50,000 bases of DNA from Prorocentrum cordatum (taxonomy: Eukaryota > Sar > Dinophyceae > Prorocentrales > Prorocentraceae): NCBI GenBank assembly GCA_963575745.1, contig CAUYUJ010016140.1:57501-107500 (forward strand). Direction: 5' to 3'. The translations under genes and the position numbers were made by a program. The notes below the pieces were generated by a model that was not told the origin of the DNA, did no database searches, and saw only the letters and a program-made list of their open reading frames with translations. Shown piece after piece: positions 39,145 to 46,960 of this stretch. Each line of letters opens with the position of its first letter. Positions within the stretch are counted from its first letter, which is position 1.

Positions 39145-40480
39145 GACTGGCTTTTCCCGGGAAGGAACATCACTCCTTACTAAGGGATCCTTATGAGAAG
39201 GGTTCCTTACTAAGGGTTCCTGACCCAGGATTCCTTACCCAGAACTCCTTGCTAAAAACTCCTTGCTCAGGGTTCATTGATAAGGATTTCTTAACAAGGA
39301 TTTCTACATGAGCATTGCTTACTAAGGGTTCTGGACTAAACTTCCTCATGAAGGATTCCTTACGAAGGAATCCCCACAAAAAAGGAATCCTCTCGAAGGG
39401 TTCCTTACAAAGAATTCATTACTAAGGATTCCGTACTAAGGATTCCTTGATAACGGGGTGCTTACATAGGGTTCCTTCATAACTATTCATCAAACAAGGT
39501 TCCTTACACAGGAATCTTCAACGAGGGTTCCTTATGACAGATTCCTTAGTACGGGTTCCTTACTAATGGTTCCCTACTAAGGAATTCCGCATCACGGGTT
39601 GCTCACGAAACCATTCATTATGAAGGGTTCCTCCATGGCGATTCCGTGATAAAAAGGTTCCTTACAAAGAATTCCGTATTAAGGAATCCGTACTACAAGT
39701 TCCGTAATAAGAGTTCCCCACTGAATATTAATTCGTGAGGAAGCCTTCATACATAATTTGTACTGAATACGGAATCTTTACTTGATATGAACTCCTGACG
39801 AAGGACTTCCTTTTATCGCGATTTCCTCAAGAAACATTCCTTACCAAGCATTCCTGTTATAAGGACTCCGAAGGGTTCCTTGGCAAGGCCTCCTGAATCA
39901 GGAGTCCTTACGAAAGGACGCCTTCATAAGGATTCCTTGCTGAGGGTTCCTTACTCCGGATTCCTTACAATGCTTTCCTTTAAACGGGTTCCTGACTCAG
40001 GATTCTTTGTTAAGGGTTCCTGAATAAGGATTCCTGAATAAGGATTCCTTAGCAAGGATTCCCCCAGAAAGTTTCCTCACTAAGGAATCATTGATACTGG
40101 TGCCGTATGAAGGATTCCTTGAAACGGGTTTCTTTGTAAGGATTCCTTATTCATGAATTCCACATTAAGGATCATGTCCGAAGCATTCCTTATTGAAGGT
40201 TCCTCAATGAGGAGTCCGTCATAAGGATTCCTTATGAACGGGTTCCTCGCGGAGGATTCCTTATTCAAAATACCTTAATCAGGGTTACATTATACAGACG
40301 AATTCGTAAGGAAACCTGCACAAATAACCCTTACTGAGTACGGAACTGTTTAAGAATTCCTTAATAAGGACTTCCTTCGTAAGAATTCCTCACTCAGCAT
40401 TCCGATCAAGCATTCCTTATCATGAATTCCTAAGAGTTCCGGAACATGGATTCCTTACTTAGGGCTCCGTGCGTAAGAAA
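39145..40480. repeat. AAGGATTCCTTA satellite, 1.3 kb
   Basis: Degenerate 15-22 bp units built from TTCCTTACTAAGGATTCC, with many AAGGATTCCTT or AAGGGTTCCTT palindromic cores. A/T-richer than the surroundings. About 70 units by eye. No coding. Confidence 0.93.
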
Positions 40481-40557
40481 ACAGAGGAAGGGGGAACGTC
40501 AGCAAAAGCAAGCCAGAAGCACGGTCGAAGTGCAGCGTGCCTGTTCGAGCATGTTGT

Positions 40558-40603
40558 GACGTCGTCGTCGTCGCCGCCGCCGCCGCCGTCGCCGCCGCAA
40601 CTG

Positions 40604-40658
<55 letters not shown>

Positions 40659-40698
40659 TGCCGACGCCGTAGTCGTCGTCGTCGTCGTCGTTGTCGTC
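40558..40698 (+). repeat. (GTC)n/(GCC)n tract
   Basis: Pure GTC blocks with GCC interruptions; frames give poly-Val or poly-Ser. 40699-40776 continues as (CTC)n. Confidence 0.97.
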
Positions 40699-40783
40699 GT
40701 CGTCCTCCTCCTCCTCCTCCTCGACCTCCTATTCCTCCTTTTCCTCCTCCTCCTCCTCCTCCTCCTCCTCCTCCTTATCTTCT

Positions 40784-40977
40784 CAATCAGATTCCCCTAT
40801 CGGGGGCGGAATCAAGCAAAAACATAGGAAAAACAAACCAATCAATCATATTAGAAGTAATCCAGGGGGACTCCTCCCCCGCCCCCCCTCCTCCTCCCCC
40901 CCCCAGCAAGTTCCCCAGGATTGTTTTCTGTTTCTTGCTTTTTTGCTTGATTCTGCTCCGTAAGAGGATTCTGATTG
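40784..40977 (+). mobile_element. Inverted-repeat element I (194 bp)
   Basis: Left CAATCAGATTCCCCTATCGG, GGCGGAATCAAGCAAAAACA; right in reverse complement CAATCAGAATCCTCTTACGG, AGCAGAATCAAGCAAAAAAG: arms of about 55 bp. Core has C-runs and CTCCTCC. Flanking duplication not found. Confidence 0.75.
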
Positions 40978-40979
40978 GG

Positions 40980-41110
40980 ATGAAAGGAGGAGGAGCAGGA
41001 GGAGGAGCAGGAGGAGGAGGAGGGGGAGGAGGAGGAGGAGGAGGAGGAGGAAGAGGAATGCGAAGAGAAGAGGAGGGGGAAGAGGGAGGAGGAGGAGGAA
41101 AAGGAGGAGG
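40980..41110 (+). repeat. (GAG)n tract
   Basis: GAG with AGC interruptions. Confidence 0.95.
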
Positions 41111-41144
41111 ATGAGGATGGAAGAGGTTTGAGTGGTTTACGCCC

Positions 41145-41287
41145 GCTGCCATTTTGCAGGGGGCCTCTTTCACCCCGAAGCCAATTCATACTACTAATAA
41201 TAACAATGATAACACGAAGAAAATGAATAATGTTAATCTTTATAAGAGTAGTACTAATACTAAGAATACTCATAGTAAGAAGATCCG
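41145..41287 (+). repeat. AT-rich element, second copy
   Basis: CCATTTTGCAGGGGGCCTCT, TTCACCCCGAAGCCAATTCA, AGTACTAATACTAAGAATAC, AGTAAGAAGATCCGAGGA: the reverse complement of 36630-36745. Confidence 0.7.
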
Positions 41288-41291
41288 AGGA

Positions 41292-41400
41292 AGGAGGGGG
41301 AGGAGGAGGAGGAGGAGGAGGAGGAGGAGGAGGAGGAGGAGGAGGACGAGGAGGAGGAGGAGGAGGGAGGAGGACGAGGAGGAGGACGAGGAGGAGGGGG
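41292..41400 (+). repeat. (GAG)n tract
   Basis: GAG with GAC interruptions, directly before the exon candidate at 41440. Confidence 0.95.
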
Positions 41401-41439
41401 GGTGCTCTTTTGGGCCAGGGAGGGTGGGCCTCCAGGCAG

Positions 41440-41540
41440 CTCGTGCAGCTCCACGGCCTCCAGGGCGCCGCCGAGCTCAACGGCCGCTGCGGCAGGCTGC
41501 GGAAGTACGACCCCAACTCCGAGCGGTGGGAGGTGCACCC
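41440..41540 (+). CDS. Exon candidate: small 'GL..AAELNG..G....YDP..ERW.V' domain
   Basis: After CCTCCAGGCAG the frame reads LVQLHGLQGAAELNGRCGRL, RKYDPNSERWEVH. Pattern 'V.L.GL..A.LNG..G....YDP...RW.V' is a short SH3-like repeat I recognise from many dinoflagellate proteins, often attached to ankyrin, MYND or kinase domains. All the pattern residues are present. After EVH the frame loses the pattern; GAGGTGCAC at 41530 could be a 5' splice site. Host gene unknown. Confidence 0.55.
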
Positions 41541-41617
41541 GGCCCCTGCCACCGCCGGCGCCGCCCTCGCCGCCGTCCTGCCCTCGCCCTTGTCCTGGAG
41601 GCCCTCGTCGCCACGGC
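41541..41617 (+). other. Possible exon remainder and 31-bp repeat, copy 1
   Basis: 41587-41617 (CCCTTGTCCTGGAGGCCCTC, GTCGCCACGGC) is repeated exactly at 41759-41789 on the other side of MITE B copy 4. Confidence 0.6.
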
Positions 41618-41758
41618 TACGGGAGGAATGTTCAAAAGTAGTAAAAAAATGTCTGGGGACGATGTTTGGAGTGTTTGTGGCCATTTTTGAATTTTTTTTT
41701 TTGACTATTTTTGATTTTTCGTGCAAAACCCCCCTGTAGGAGGACATGCTCGACCTAA
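41618..41758 (+). mobile_element. MITE family B, copy 4, left end truncated, flanked by 31-bp perfect repeats
   Basis: GGGAGGAATGTTCAAAAGTA, GTCTGGGGACGATGTTTGG, TTTTTGACTATTTTTGATTT, CTGTAGGAGGACATGCTCGA, CCTAA match family B from position ~18 onward. The first ~18 bp of the left inverted repeat are replaced by the 31-bp duplication. Confidence 0.75.
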
Positions 41759-41840
41759 CCCTTGTCCTGGAGGCCCTCGTCGCCACGGCGGGATTCGCCT
41801 CGAAGCTCTGGTCAGGATGCGTCCCTCGAAGCAGAAAAAC
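41759..41840 (+). CDS. Candidate exon LVLEALVATAGFASKLWSGC
   Basis: Reads TLVLEALVATAGFASKLWSG, CVPRSR before MITE D copy 2. The first half repeats 41587-41617 in a compatible frame (LALVLEALVATA). A duplicated exon start or a splice-site duplication is possible. Function unknown. Confidence 0.25.
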
Positions 41841-42006
41841 ACATAAAGATAAACTTTTGGCGCTCCGCGCGCAATTCTTGGATCCGCTCCTGGGACCCCC
41901 CGGCGGCGCCTCCCGCGCCGCCCCTGACGCGCTCCGCGCGCCAGGGAGGGGTGTCCATCGCGGATCCAAGAAATACGCGCGGAGCGCCCAAAGTTTATCT
42001 TTATGT
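41841..42006 (+). mobile_element. MITE family D, copy 2, best preserved (166 bp)
   Basis: Left ACATAAAGATAAACTTTTGG, CGCTCCGCGCGCAATTCTTG, GATCCGC; right in reverse complement ACATAAAGATAAACTTTGGG, CGCTCCGCGCGTATTTCTTG, GATCCGC: 47-bp arms with 4 mismatches. Core GGCGGCGCCTCCCGCGCCGC, CTGACGCGCTCCGCGCGCCA. Read through, it encodes DKLLALRAQFLDPLLGPPGG on plus, a peptide I recall from dinoflagellate predicted proteins, so these MITEs are often mis-annotated as coding. Confidence 0.85.
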
Positions 42007-42183
42007 TTTTTTTTCTTCTTGCTAGTCCCGGGGGAGGTCCCGGGACTGGCGGCAGCGGAATTTTTCTGCCTCCCCACACCCGCCCCCTGACTCCAATCCT
42101 GACCGTCGCCCTCGCTCATTCCCCCAGCCCCCAGAGGTGCTGCTCTGTTCGGGTGCGTGCAGGAGCTCTGGCGGCCGCGCTCG

Positions 42184-42184
<1 letters not shown>
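42007..42184. other. Unique spacer
   Basis: No feature recognised; contains the palindrome TCCCGGGGGAGGTCCCGGGA-like stretch near 42026-42047. Confidence 0.3.
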
Positions 42185-42214
<30 letters not shown>

Positions 42215-42225
42215 TGCGCGTGCGC

Positions 42226-42269
<44 letters not shown>

Positions 42270-42301
42270 GTGTGTGTGTGCGTGTGTGTGTGTGTGCGTT
42301 T
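42185..42301 (+). repeat. (GT)n microsatellite
   Basis: About 55 GT dinucleotides with CG interruptions. Confidence 0.97.
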
Positions 42302-42309
42302 GTCATTCG

Positions 42310-42467
42310 TTACCAGCCTCGAACTTATCCCTATCCTTAAGATTGACACGCCAAAAGGCGATGACACTCTTAGGGATGCGCCCTCAAAAAATAAGGGAAT
42401 CCCTAAGATTGGCATCGTGATTGGGCGATGCCCAGCATAGGGATAGGGATATGTTCCAGGCTGGTAA
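42310..42467 (+). mobile_element. MITE family F, copy 1 (158 bp, TSD ATTCG)
   Basis: Ends TTACCAGCCTCGAACTTATC and, in reverse complement, TTACCAGCCTGGAACATATC; then CCTATCC on both. Perfect 5-bp duplication ATTCG at 42305-42309 and 42468-42472. Internal AGATTG/CTTAGGGAT words are also inverted. Confidence 0.93.
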
Positions 42468-42610
42468 ATTCGGCTGGGTTGTGGCCACGTTGGGGTGCGG
42501 CTTCTCCGGGTGGGTTGTCTTCCCGACGTGGCGTGCGCTCGCACTCGCCCCGTTGTCGCCCCGAGATAGCGACCGCGGATGGGCCCTCCCTTCCCTGCAA
42601 GGTTGAAAAC
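42468..42610. other. Unique spacer
   Basis: No feature recognised. Confidence 0.3.
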
Positions 42611-42613
42611 ACC

Positions 42614-42785
42614 ATCCCTTCCCTTCCCTTCCCTTCCCTTCCATTCCCTGCCCTTCCTTTCCCTGCCCTCCTTCCCTTCCCTTCCCTTCCCTTCCCTGCC
42701 CTCCTTCCCTTCTCTTCCCTTTCCTTCCCTTCCCTTCCCTTCCCTTCCCTTCCCTATCCTGCCCTCCTTCCCTTCCCTCTCTTTC
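42614..42785 (+). repeat. (CCCTT)n pentamer microsatellite
   Basis: TTCCC repeats with CTGCCC interruptions. Confidence 0.95.
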
Positions 42786-42810
42786 CTGTCAACCTGGGCG
42801 TTAAGAAAAA

Positions 42811-42978
42811 CGGCATAAACATAATCTCTTCATAGCTCCGCACGGATTTCTCGGATCGGCGTCGTCCCCCGCTGGCGCCGCCTCCAGCGCCGCCCCTGGC
42901 GCGCTCTATGCACCAGGGACGCAGGGACGGGGTCCAGCGTCGATCTAGGAAATCCGCTCGGACCTCCGCAAAGTCTTG
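42811..42978 (+). mobile_element. MITE family D, copy 3, diverged
   Basis: CATAGCTCCGCACGGATTTC, TCGGATCGGCG ... GGCGCCGCCTCCAGCGCCGC, CCCTGGCGCGCTC ... GATCTAGGAAATCCGCTCGG match the family with about 25% change. Confidence 0.7.
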
Positions 42979-43122
42979 ATCACAGTCGAGGCTGATTCGT
43001 AGGCCGACCCTGCCGCATCAGGGGCACCCTGGTGTCCTGCGCTTCGCGACCCATGCCTTCTGCACTCCTCCTGTGGCAGCGCGACCCTCGGAGGGGCCCC
43101 GTGTCCTCTCGCGCGTCCTCCC
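42979..43122. other. Unique spacer
   Basis: No feature recognised. Confidence 0.3.
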
Positions 43123-43127
43123 CAGTC

Positions 43128-43285
43128 TTACCAGCCTGGAACATATCCCTACCCCTATGCTGGGCACCTCCTCATCACGGTGCCAATCTTAGGGATCCCC
43201 TTGTCTTTTGAGGGCGCATCCCCAAGATTGTCATCGCCTTCTGGCATGCCAATCCTAGGGATAGGGATACGCTTGAGGCTGGTAA
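43128..43285 (-). mobile_element. MITE family F, copy 2 (158 bp, TSD CAGTC)
   Basis: Same length as copy 1 but inserted in the opposite orientation: the end TTACCAGCCTGGAACATATC is now on the left and GAGGCTGGTAA on the right. Perfect duplication CAGTC at 43123-43127 and 43286-43290. Confidence 0.93.
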
Positions 43286-43309
43286 CAGTCGGCCCCCACC
43301 GTGCTCCCC

Positions 43310-43720
43310 AGCGGCGCGCCCGCGCCGCGGCGCGCGGCGCGCCCGCGCAGCGGCGCCTGTCTGAGGAGGAGGAGGAGGAGGAGGATGAGGAGGAAGAGGA
43401 GGAAGGAGAGAAGGAGGGGGAGGAGAAGGAGGGGGAGGAGGAGGAGGAGGGGAGAGGAGGAGGAGGAGGAGGAGGAGGAGGAGGAGGAGGAGGAGGAGGG
43501 GGAGGAGGAGGAGGAGGAGGAGGAGGAGGCGGAGGAGGAGGCGCGGCGGCAGCGAGAGGCGCGCGGCGCGCCCGCGCCGCGCGCGCGGTGCTCCCGCCGC
43601 CGTTCTCGGCCCGGCGCCCTCCCGCGCGGCTGCGCCCCCGCCCGCGGGCGCGGGGCGCACCTCGCGTCGCCCCGCGCGAGGGCCCCCTCGGGGCGAGGGC
43701 CTCGCGCCAGGGCCCAGCAC
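43310..43720 (+). repeat. (GAG)n tract within extreme-GC DNA
   Basis: 43365-43545 GAG/GGA tract; flanks 43310-43360 and 43545-43720 are GCGC-rich (GGCGCGCCCGCGCC, GCGCGGCGCGCCCGCGCC). Both strands open; not annotated as coding. Confidence 0.85.
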
Positions 43721-43886
43721 TCAGGAGGGGGAAAACACACACACAGACACAATTAATCCTCGATTCCATAGAAAACATGGGAAAATATGGGAAGTGGAGG
43801 GGAAGACAGAAAACCGGAAGATATGGGAAAATATGGGGAATCATTTTACTTGTGTGTATTTATCTGTGTGTCCTGGGGCCCCTTCA
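43721..43886 (+). mobile_element. MITE family A, copy 6 (166 bp)
   Basis: TCAGGAGGGGGAAAACACAC to CCTGGGGCCCCTTCA. It is separated by only AC from copy 7, so the two are in tandem. Confidence 0.88.
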
Positions 43887-43888
43887 AC

Positions 43889-44052
43889 TCAGGAGGGGGA
43901 AAAACACACACTGACACAATTCCTCGTCCACTCCCAGGAAAATACGGGAAAGTATGGGGGTTGGTGGGGAGACCAAACACCCAGGAAATGTGATGAATAT
44001 GGGGGATCTGGTTATTTGTGTGCATATATTTGCGTGTCCCAGGCCCCCTTCA
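43889..44052 (+). mobile_element. MITE family A, copy 7 (164 bp)
   Basis: TCAGGAGGGGGAAAAACACA to CCCAGGCCCCCTTCA, head-to-tail with copy 6. A 5-bp duplication is not evident for either, in line with origin by tandem duplication or insertion into the end of copy 6. Confidence 0.88.
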
Positions 44053-44342
44053 AACACCCCCAGCCACCGCGCGCCAGGGGGAGGGGCGGACAGCACGTCC
44101 CGCAGCCCCGGGCCACGGCGGCACGATTCCTCTCGCGCGCCCACGCAGCTTCGCCTCGACCGCACGCACGACGCGAGCACGGAACCGAAACCGACTCCCT
44201 GGCGGGGGGGCGCTTTCCGTTCCGTTGCGATCTCATTCCCAACCTCCGACGCATTATGGATACTACTCTCGCCGTTGGGAATGGATTTTTCGGCGCGGGC
44301 CACTTTTTCGGACCCGAGTCATTTTTCGTCGATGTCGCCCCC
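44053..44342. other. GC-rich unique DNA
   Basis: No clear gene. It follows the stop of the minus-strand candidate at 44343. Confidence 0.3.
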
Positions 44343-44700
44343 TTATGTCCCTTCCTCCAGCTTCCCGTGGTCCTCCTGCTCCTCGCGCTCCTTCCGCTCC
44401 AGTTCCCGCTGCTGCTGCTCGTCCTCTTCATTCCTCCTCCCCCTCCTCCTCCTCCCTCCTCTTCCTCCTCCTCCTCCTCCTCCCTTTCCTCCTCCTCCTC
44501 CTCCTCCTCCTCCTCCTCCTCCTCCTCCTCCTCCTCCTCCCCCTCCTCCTCCTCCCCCTCCTCCTCCTCCTCCTCCTCCTCCTCATCCTCCTCCTCCTCC
44601 TCCTCCCTTTCCTCCTTTTCGTCCTGGCCATCCTCCTCGCTCACCCGCCGGCTCTCCCTCCTCCTATTTACACGCAGCGCCCCTCTTCTCCGTTCGTGCA
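44343..44700 (-). CDS. Candidate Glu-rich coiled-coil protein end, minus strand, frame-broken
   Basis: Minus strand, 5' to 3': RRESRRVSEEDGQDEKEERE (about 44690-44610), a long (GAG)n poly-Glu tract (44600-44440), then in another frame NEEDEQQQRELERKEREEQE, DHGKLEEGT and TAA at 44345-44343. The last 30 residues have a charged heptad-like pattern with mixed E, Q, R, K and D codons, which plain GAG repetition would not give. The frame change falls in the GAG tract, where triplet slippage mixed with single-G insertions (GAGGGAG, GAGGGGGAG) is visible. The plus strand reads as a hydrophobic Leu-rich segment, so strand choice is an inference. Confidence 0.35.
44440..44610 (-). repeat. (GAG)n tract on the minus strand
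   Basis: CTC triplets on plus with CCC and TTT interruptions. Confidence 0.95.
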
Positions 44701-44736
44701 TGCCACGGTGGGGTTTGTGGTGGGAGTTCCAGGTTC

Positions 44737-44877
44737 TCACCACCCACCAAACCACTGCCCTCCATTTTCAGTGGGGGGGGGTCGGGGAACATTGAGAAAA
44801 CACGTATGGAACCCGTACCCCCCCCAACCCGAAATTCGGGTCTTCGGGTTGGGTTGCGGTGGTCTGGTAGGTAGTCA
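44737..44877 (+). mobile_element. MITE family C, copy 2 (141 bp, TSD GGTTC)
   Basis: Ends TCACCACCCACCAAACCAC and, in reverse complement, TGACTACCTACCAGACCAC. Perfect duplication GGTTC at 44732-44736 and 44878-44882. Compared with copy 1 it lacks about 25 bp after the left end. Confidence 0.92.
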
Positions 44878-44954
44878 GGTTCGCTATGGCACGCGCCAGG
44901 GGCTGAAGACAATGGCACCTGAGAAAACCCCAAGCAGTGGACATTTTGAAAATT

Positions 44955-45215
44955 GAAGCTATGGATCTTGAGATCGATGGTGAGATCGATACTGAGATCG
45001 GTCGTGGAACCGATCGTGAGGACGACTGTAGGGTCGATCGTGAGACCGAGAGTGAAATCGTTTCAATGAGATCGATAGTGAGATCGATCGCGAGATCGCT
45101 CATGCGATCTCTAGTGAGATCGCTTGTGAGATCGATAGTGAGACCGATTGTGATATCGAAATCGATAGAGAAGTGGGTAATGAGATCGATGGTGAGACCG
45201 ATCGATAAGAGGATC
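44955..45215 (+). repeat. ~12-bp GAGATCGATAGT minisatellite
   Basis: About 20 degenerate units of GTGAGATCGATA; more than 20 GATC or CGAT tetramers within 260 bp. Confidence 0.93.
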
Positions 45216-45320
45216 GACCAGGAACCTGGGAACCCGGGAACCTCGCCACCCTCCGAAATCGGCCCGGAACCCAGAACCGGGAACCCGGGAACCCGGAACC
45301 GGGAATCCGGGAACCCAGCG
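45216..45320 (+). repeat. GGGAACCC minisatellite
   Basis: CCTGGGAACCCGGGAACC, CCGGAACCGGGAATCCGGGA: short palindromic units following the GATC repeat. Confidence 0.9.
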
Positions 45321-45444
45321 TGCGACCAACATCGGCGGGAAATTTTCGCCAAATCCTTCAGCTTCCGCGAGGACTCCTTCAGTGCAAGCACTGATTGGGG
45401 AACATCCGCGCAGCGGGAAGGGATTGCAAGGGATAGGATGTCAG

Positions 45445-45607
45445 TCAGGAGGGGAAAAAACACACAGACACAATTAATCGTCGATTCCCCAGAAAATATG
45501 GGAAAACATAGGAATTGGGCGGGAAGACAGAAACCCAGAAAATATGGGAAAATATGGGGGATCTTTTTATTTGCGCGTATTTATTTGTGTGTCCCAGGGC
45601 CCCTTCA
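45445..45607 (+). mobile_element. MITE family A, copy 8 (163 bp, TSD GTCAG)
   Basis: TCAGGAGGGGAAAAAACACA to CCCAGGGCCCCTTCA with perfect 5-bp duplication GTCAG (45440-45444 and 45608-45612). Good reference for the family consensus. Confidence 0.93.
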
Positions 45608-45833
45608 GTCAGGTGTGGCGCGAGCGTACCTATCTTGCCCCTTTCGACAAGCGTGCCTGTCGTGGAATCCCACGGGCGAGCTTGCAGATACTTTGCACGA
45701 CTACCCCCCCCTCTCCTTGCTTTGAAGTTTGTACCCCCCCTCTCTTGCACTGTGAAGGCTAAGCGATGCCATGGGGTTGAGAGCTCGCCGCCTTCTGTCA
45801 CTGCTCACCCTTACTTGACCAGTCCCCAGGGAG

Positions 45834-46270
45834 TTGTCGGCAACCAGCACCAGCAGGACGGCCCTGCTGCTCTCTATTGCTTTAACTGCCCTGAATTGGT
45901 GGTGGCTGTTTAACTTAGCGCCCGTGCAGAACTTTTTAGCTCCTGCTAATCTTCTGCCAGCGTCGCGCTGCTTTTTATTGCTGACAGGCACTGTGCTTCA
46001 TCAGCCGCGCAATCCAAACAAATCTTCTCGCCTGCCCCCTGCCCGCCCCCCTTCCTCCCCGGAGAGCGCCCGCCTCCGCCGCTGATCGATCCCTGCACCC
46101 GAGGTCGACGTCCGGCAGTCGGGGATCAAGCGCCTGAAGGAGGACAACCTGGAGCCTCCCTCGGCCCCCGCGGTGCCGAGCGGCCTGGGCGTAGCCGAGT
46201 ACAAGGAGCTAGGAGCGGGAGGGGAGGGCGGGGGAGTGCAGTCAAAATCGACGACAGGGACGGGATAGCC
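45834..46270 (+). pseudogene. Fragment of a dinoflagellate retroelement polyprotein (ALTALNWW region)
   Basis: 45834-45990 reads SATSTSRTALLLSIALTALN, WWWLFNLAPVQNFLAPANLL, PASRCFLLLTGTVLH. 'ALTALNWW' followed by a Pro/Gln-rich loop and a helix is a pattern I recall upstream of the reverse transcriptase in dinoflagellate retroelement proteins. 46086-46267 reads PEVDVRQSGIKRLKEDNLEP, PSAPAVPSGLGVAEYKELGA, GGEGGGVQ in another frame with good codon bias; it ends at TAG 46268-46270. The piece between (46000-46085) is unassigned. Family assignment is from memory and needs a search. Confidence 0.4.
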
Positions 46271-46960
46271 TTCCCAAGGGTAGCCTTCGCATCGTTGCCT
46301 CGATGGTCCATCCGTCACCGCTTTCACTGGCCAGCCCCGCTCGAAGTGCTTCGACATGGGCGTGCAAGGGACTTGCATCCTTACCGCGCATCTTTACTGC
46401 CAGTTTTGTGTGTAGAGCGCGTTTTTTATTCTCAGTCCCAAGCGGTCACGGGCCTGTCACGTCACGATCCGCGACGGCGCCGTCTGGATGGGAAGTCCTG
46501 AGGATGCCTTATTCCCAGACAGTGCCAGCACGAATCGTGGCTTGACCAGGGGGGGGGGGGGCGGGCTGGACACGGGCGTGACCGCGAATTATTTGAGAAT
46601 GGGCTTGACATGGGGAGAGTCGTCGTGGCTCCTGGTCCCCAGTGAGCGAAAGATAGCCCCAGAGTGAGCCCAGCGTGGCCCCAAGTCAGTCTTGCCCCCG
46701 TTTGAGGCAAGCCGACGTCGAGATGAAGACACGCTATGTGCCGTGCTGGCGACAAACGGAAGTTTACAACTTCGTGCTATCGCACGCTTTGCTATCACGC
46801 GCGTTATTTTGTTCTACCAGACTGGTTTTACAATGCTCTGCTTTGCCGCGTAGAAATGCAGTCGGTTCCTTTTTTGTGCCTGCGCGACGACGCGGCATGA
46901 CGCGGCCTTCGCTGCCTCACATCAGTAGCTGCAGGGCAATGCGTAGGTAGCTTCACCCAC
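46271..46960. other. Intergenic, no gene recognised
   Basis: Unique mixed DNA with a run of 13 G at 46549-46561. Confidence 0.35.

Noticed and set aside
39145-40480. Resemblance to human satellite II/III (ATTCC)n, implying contamination
   Set aside because: The unit is an 11-bp palindrome AAGGATTCCTT in a 15-22 bp period, not a pentamer, and it is continuous with dinoflagellate-type elements on both sides.
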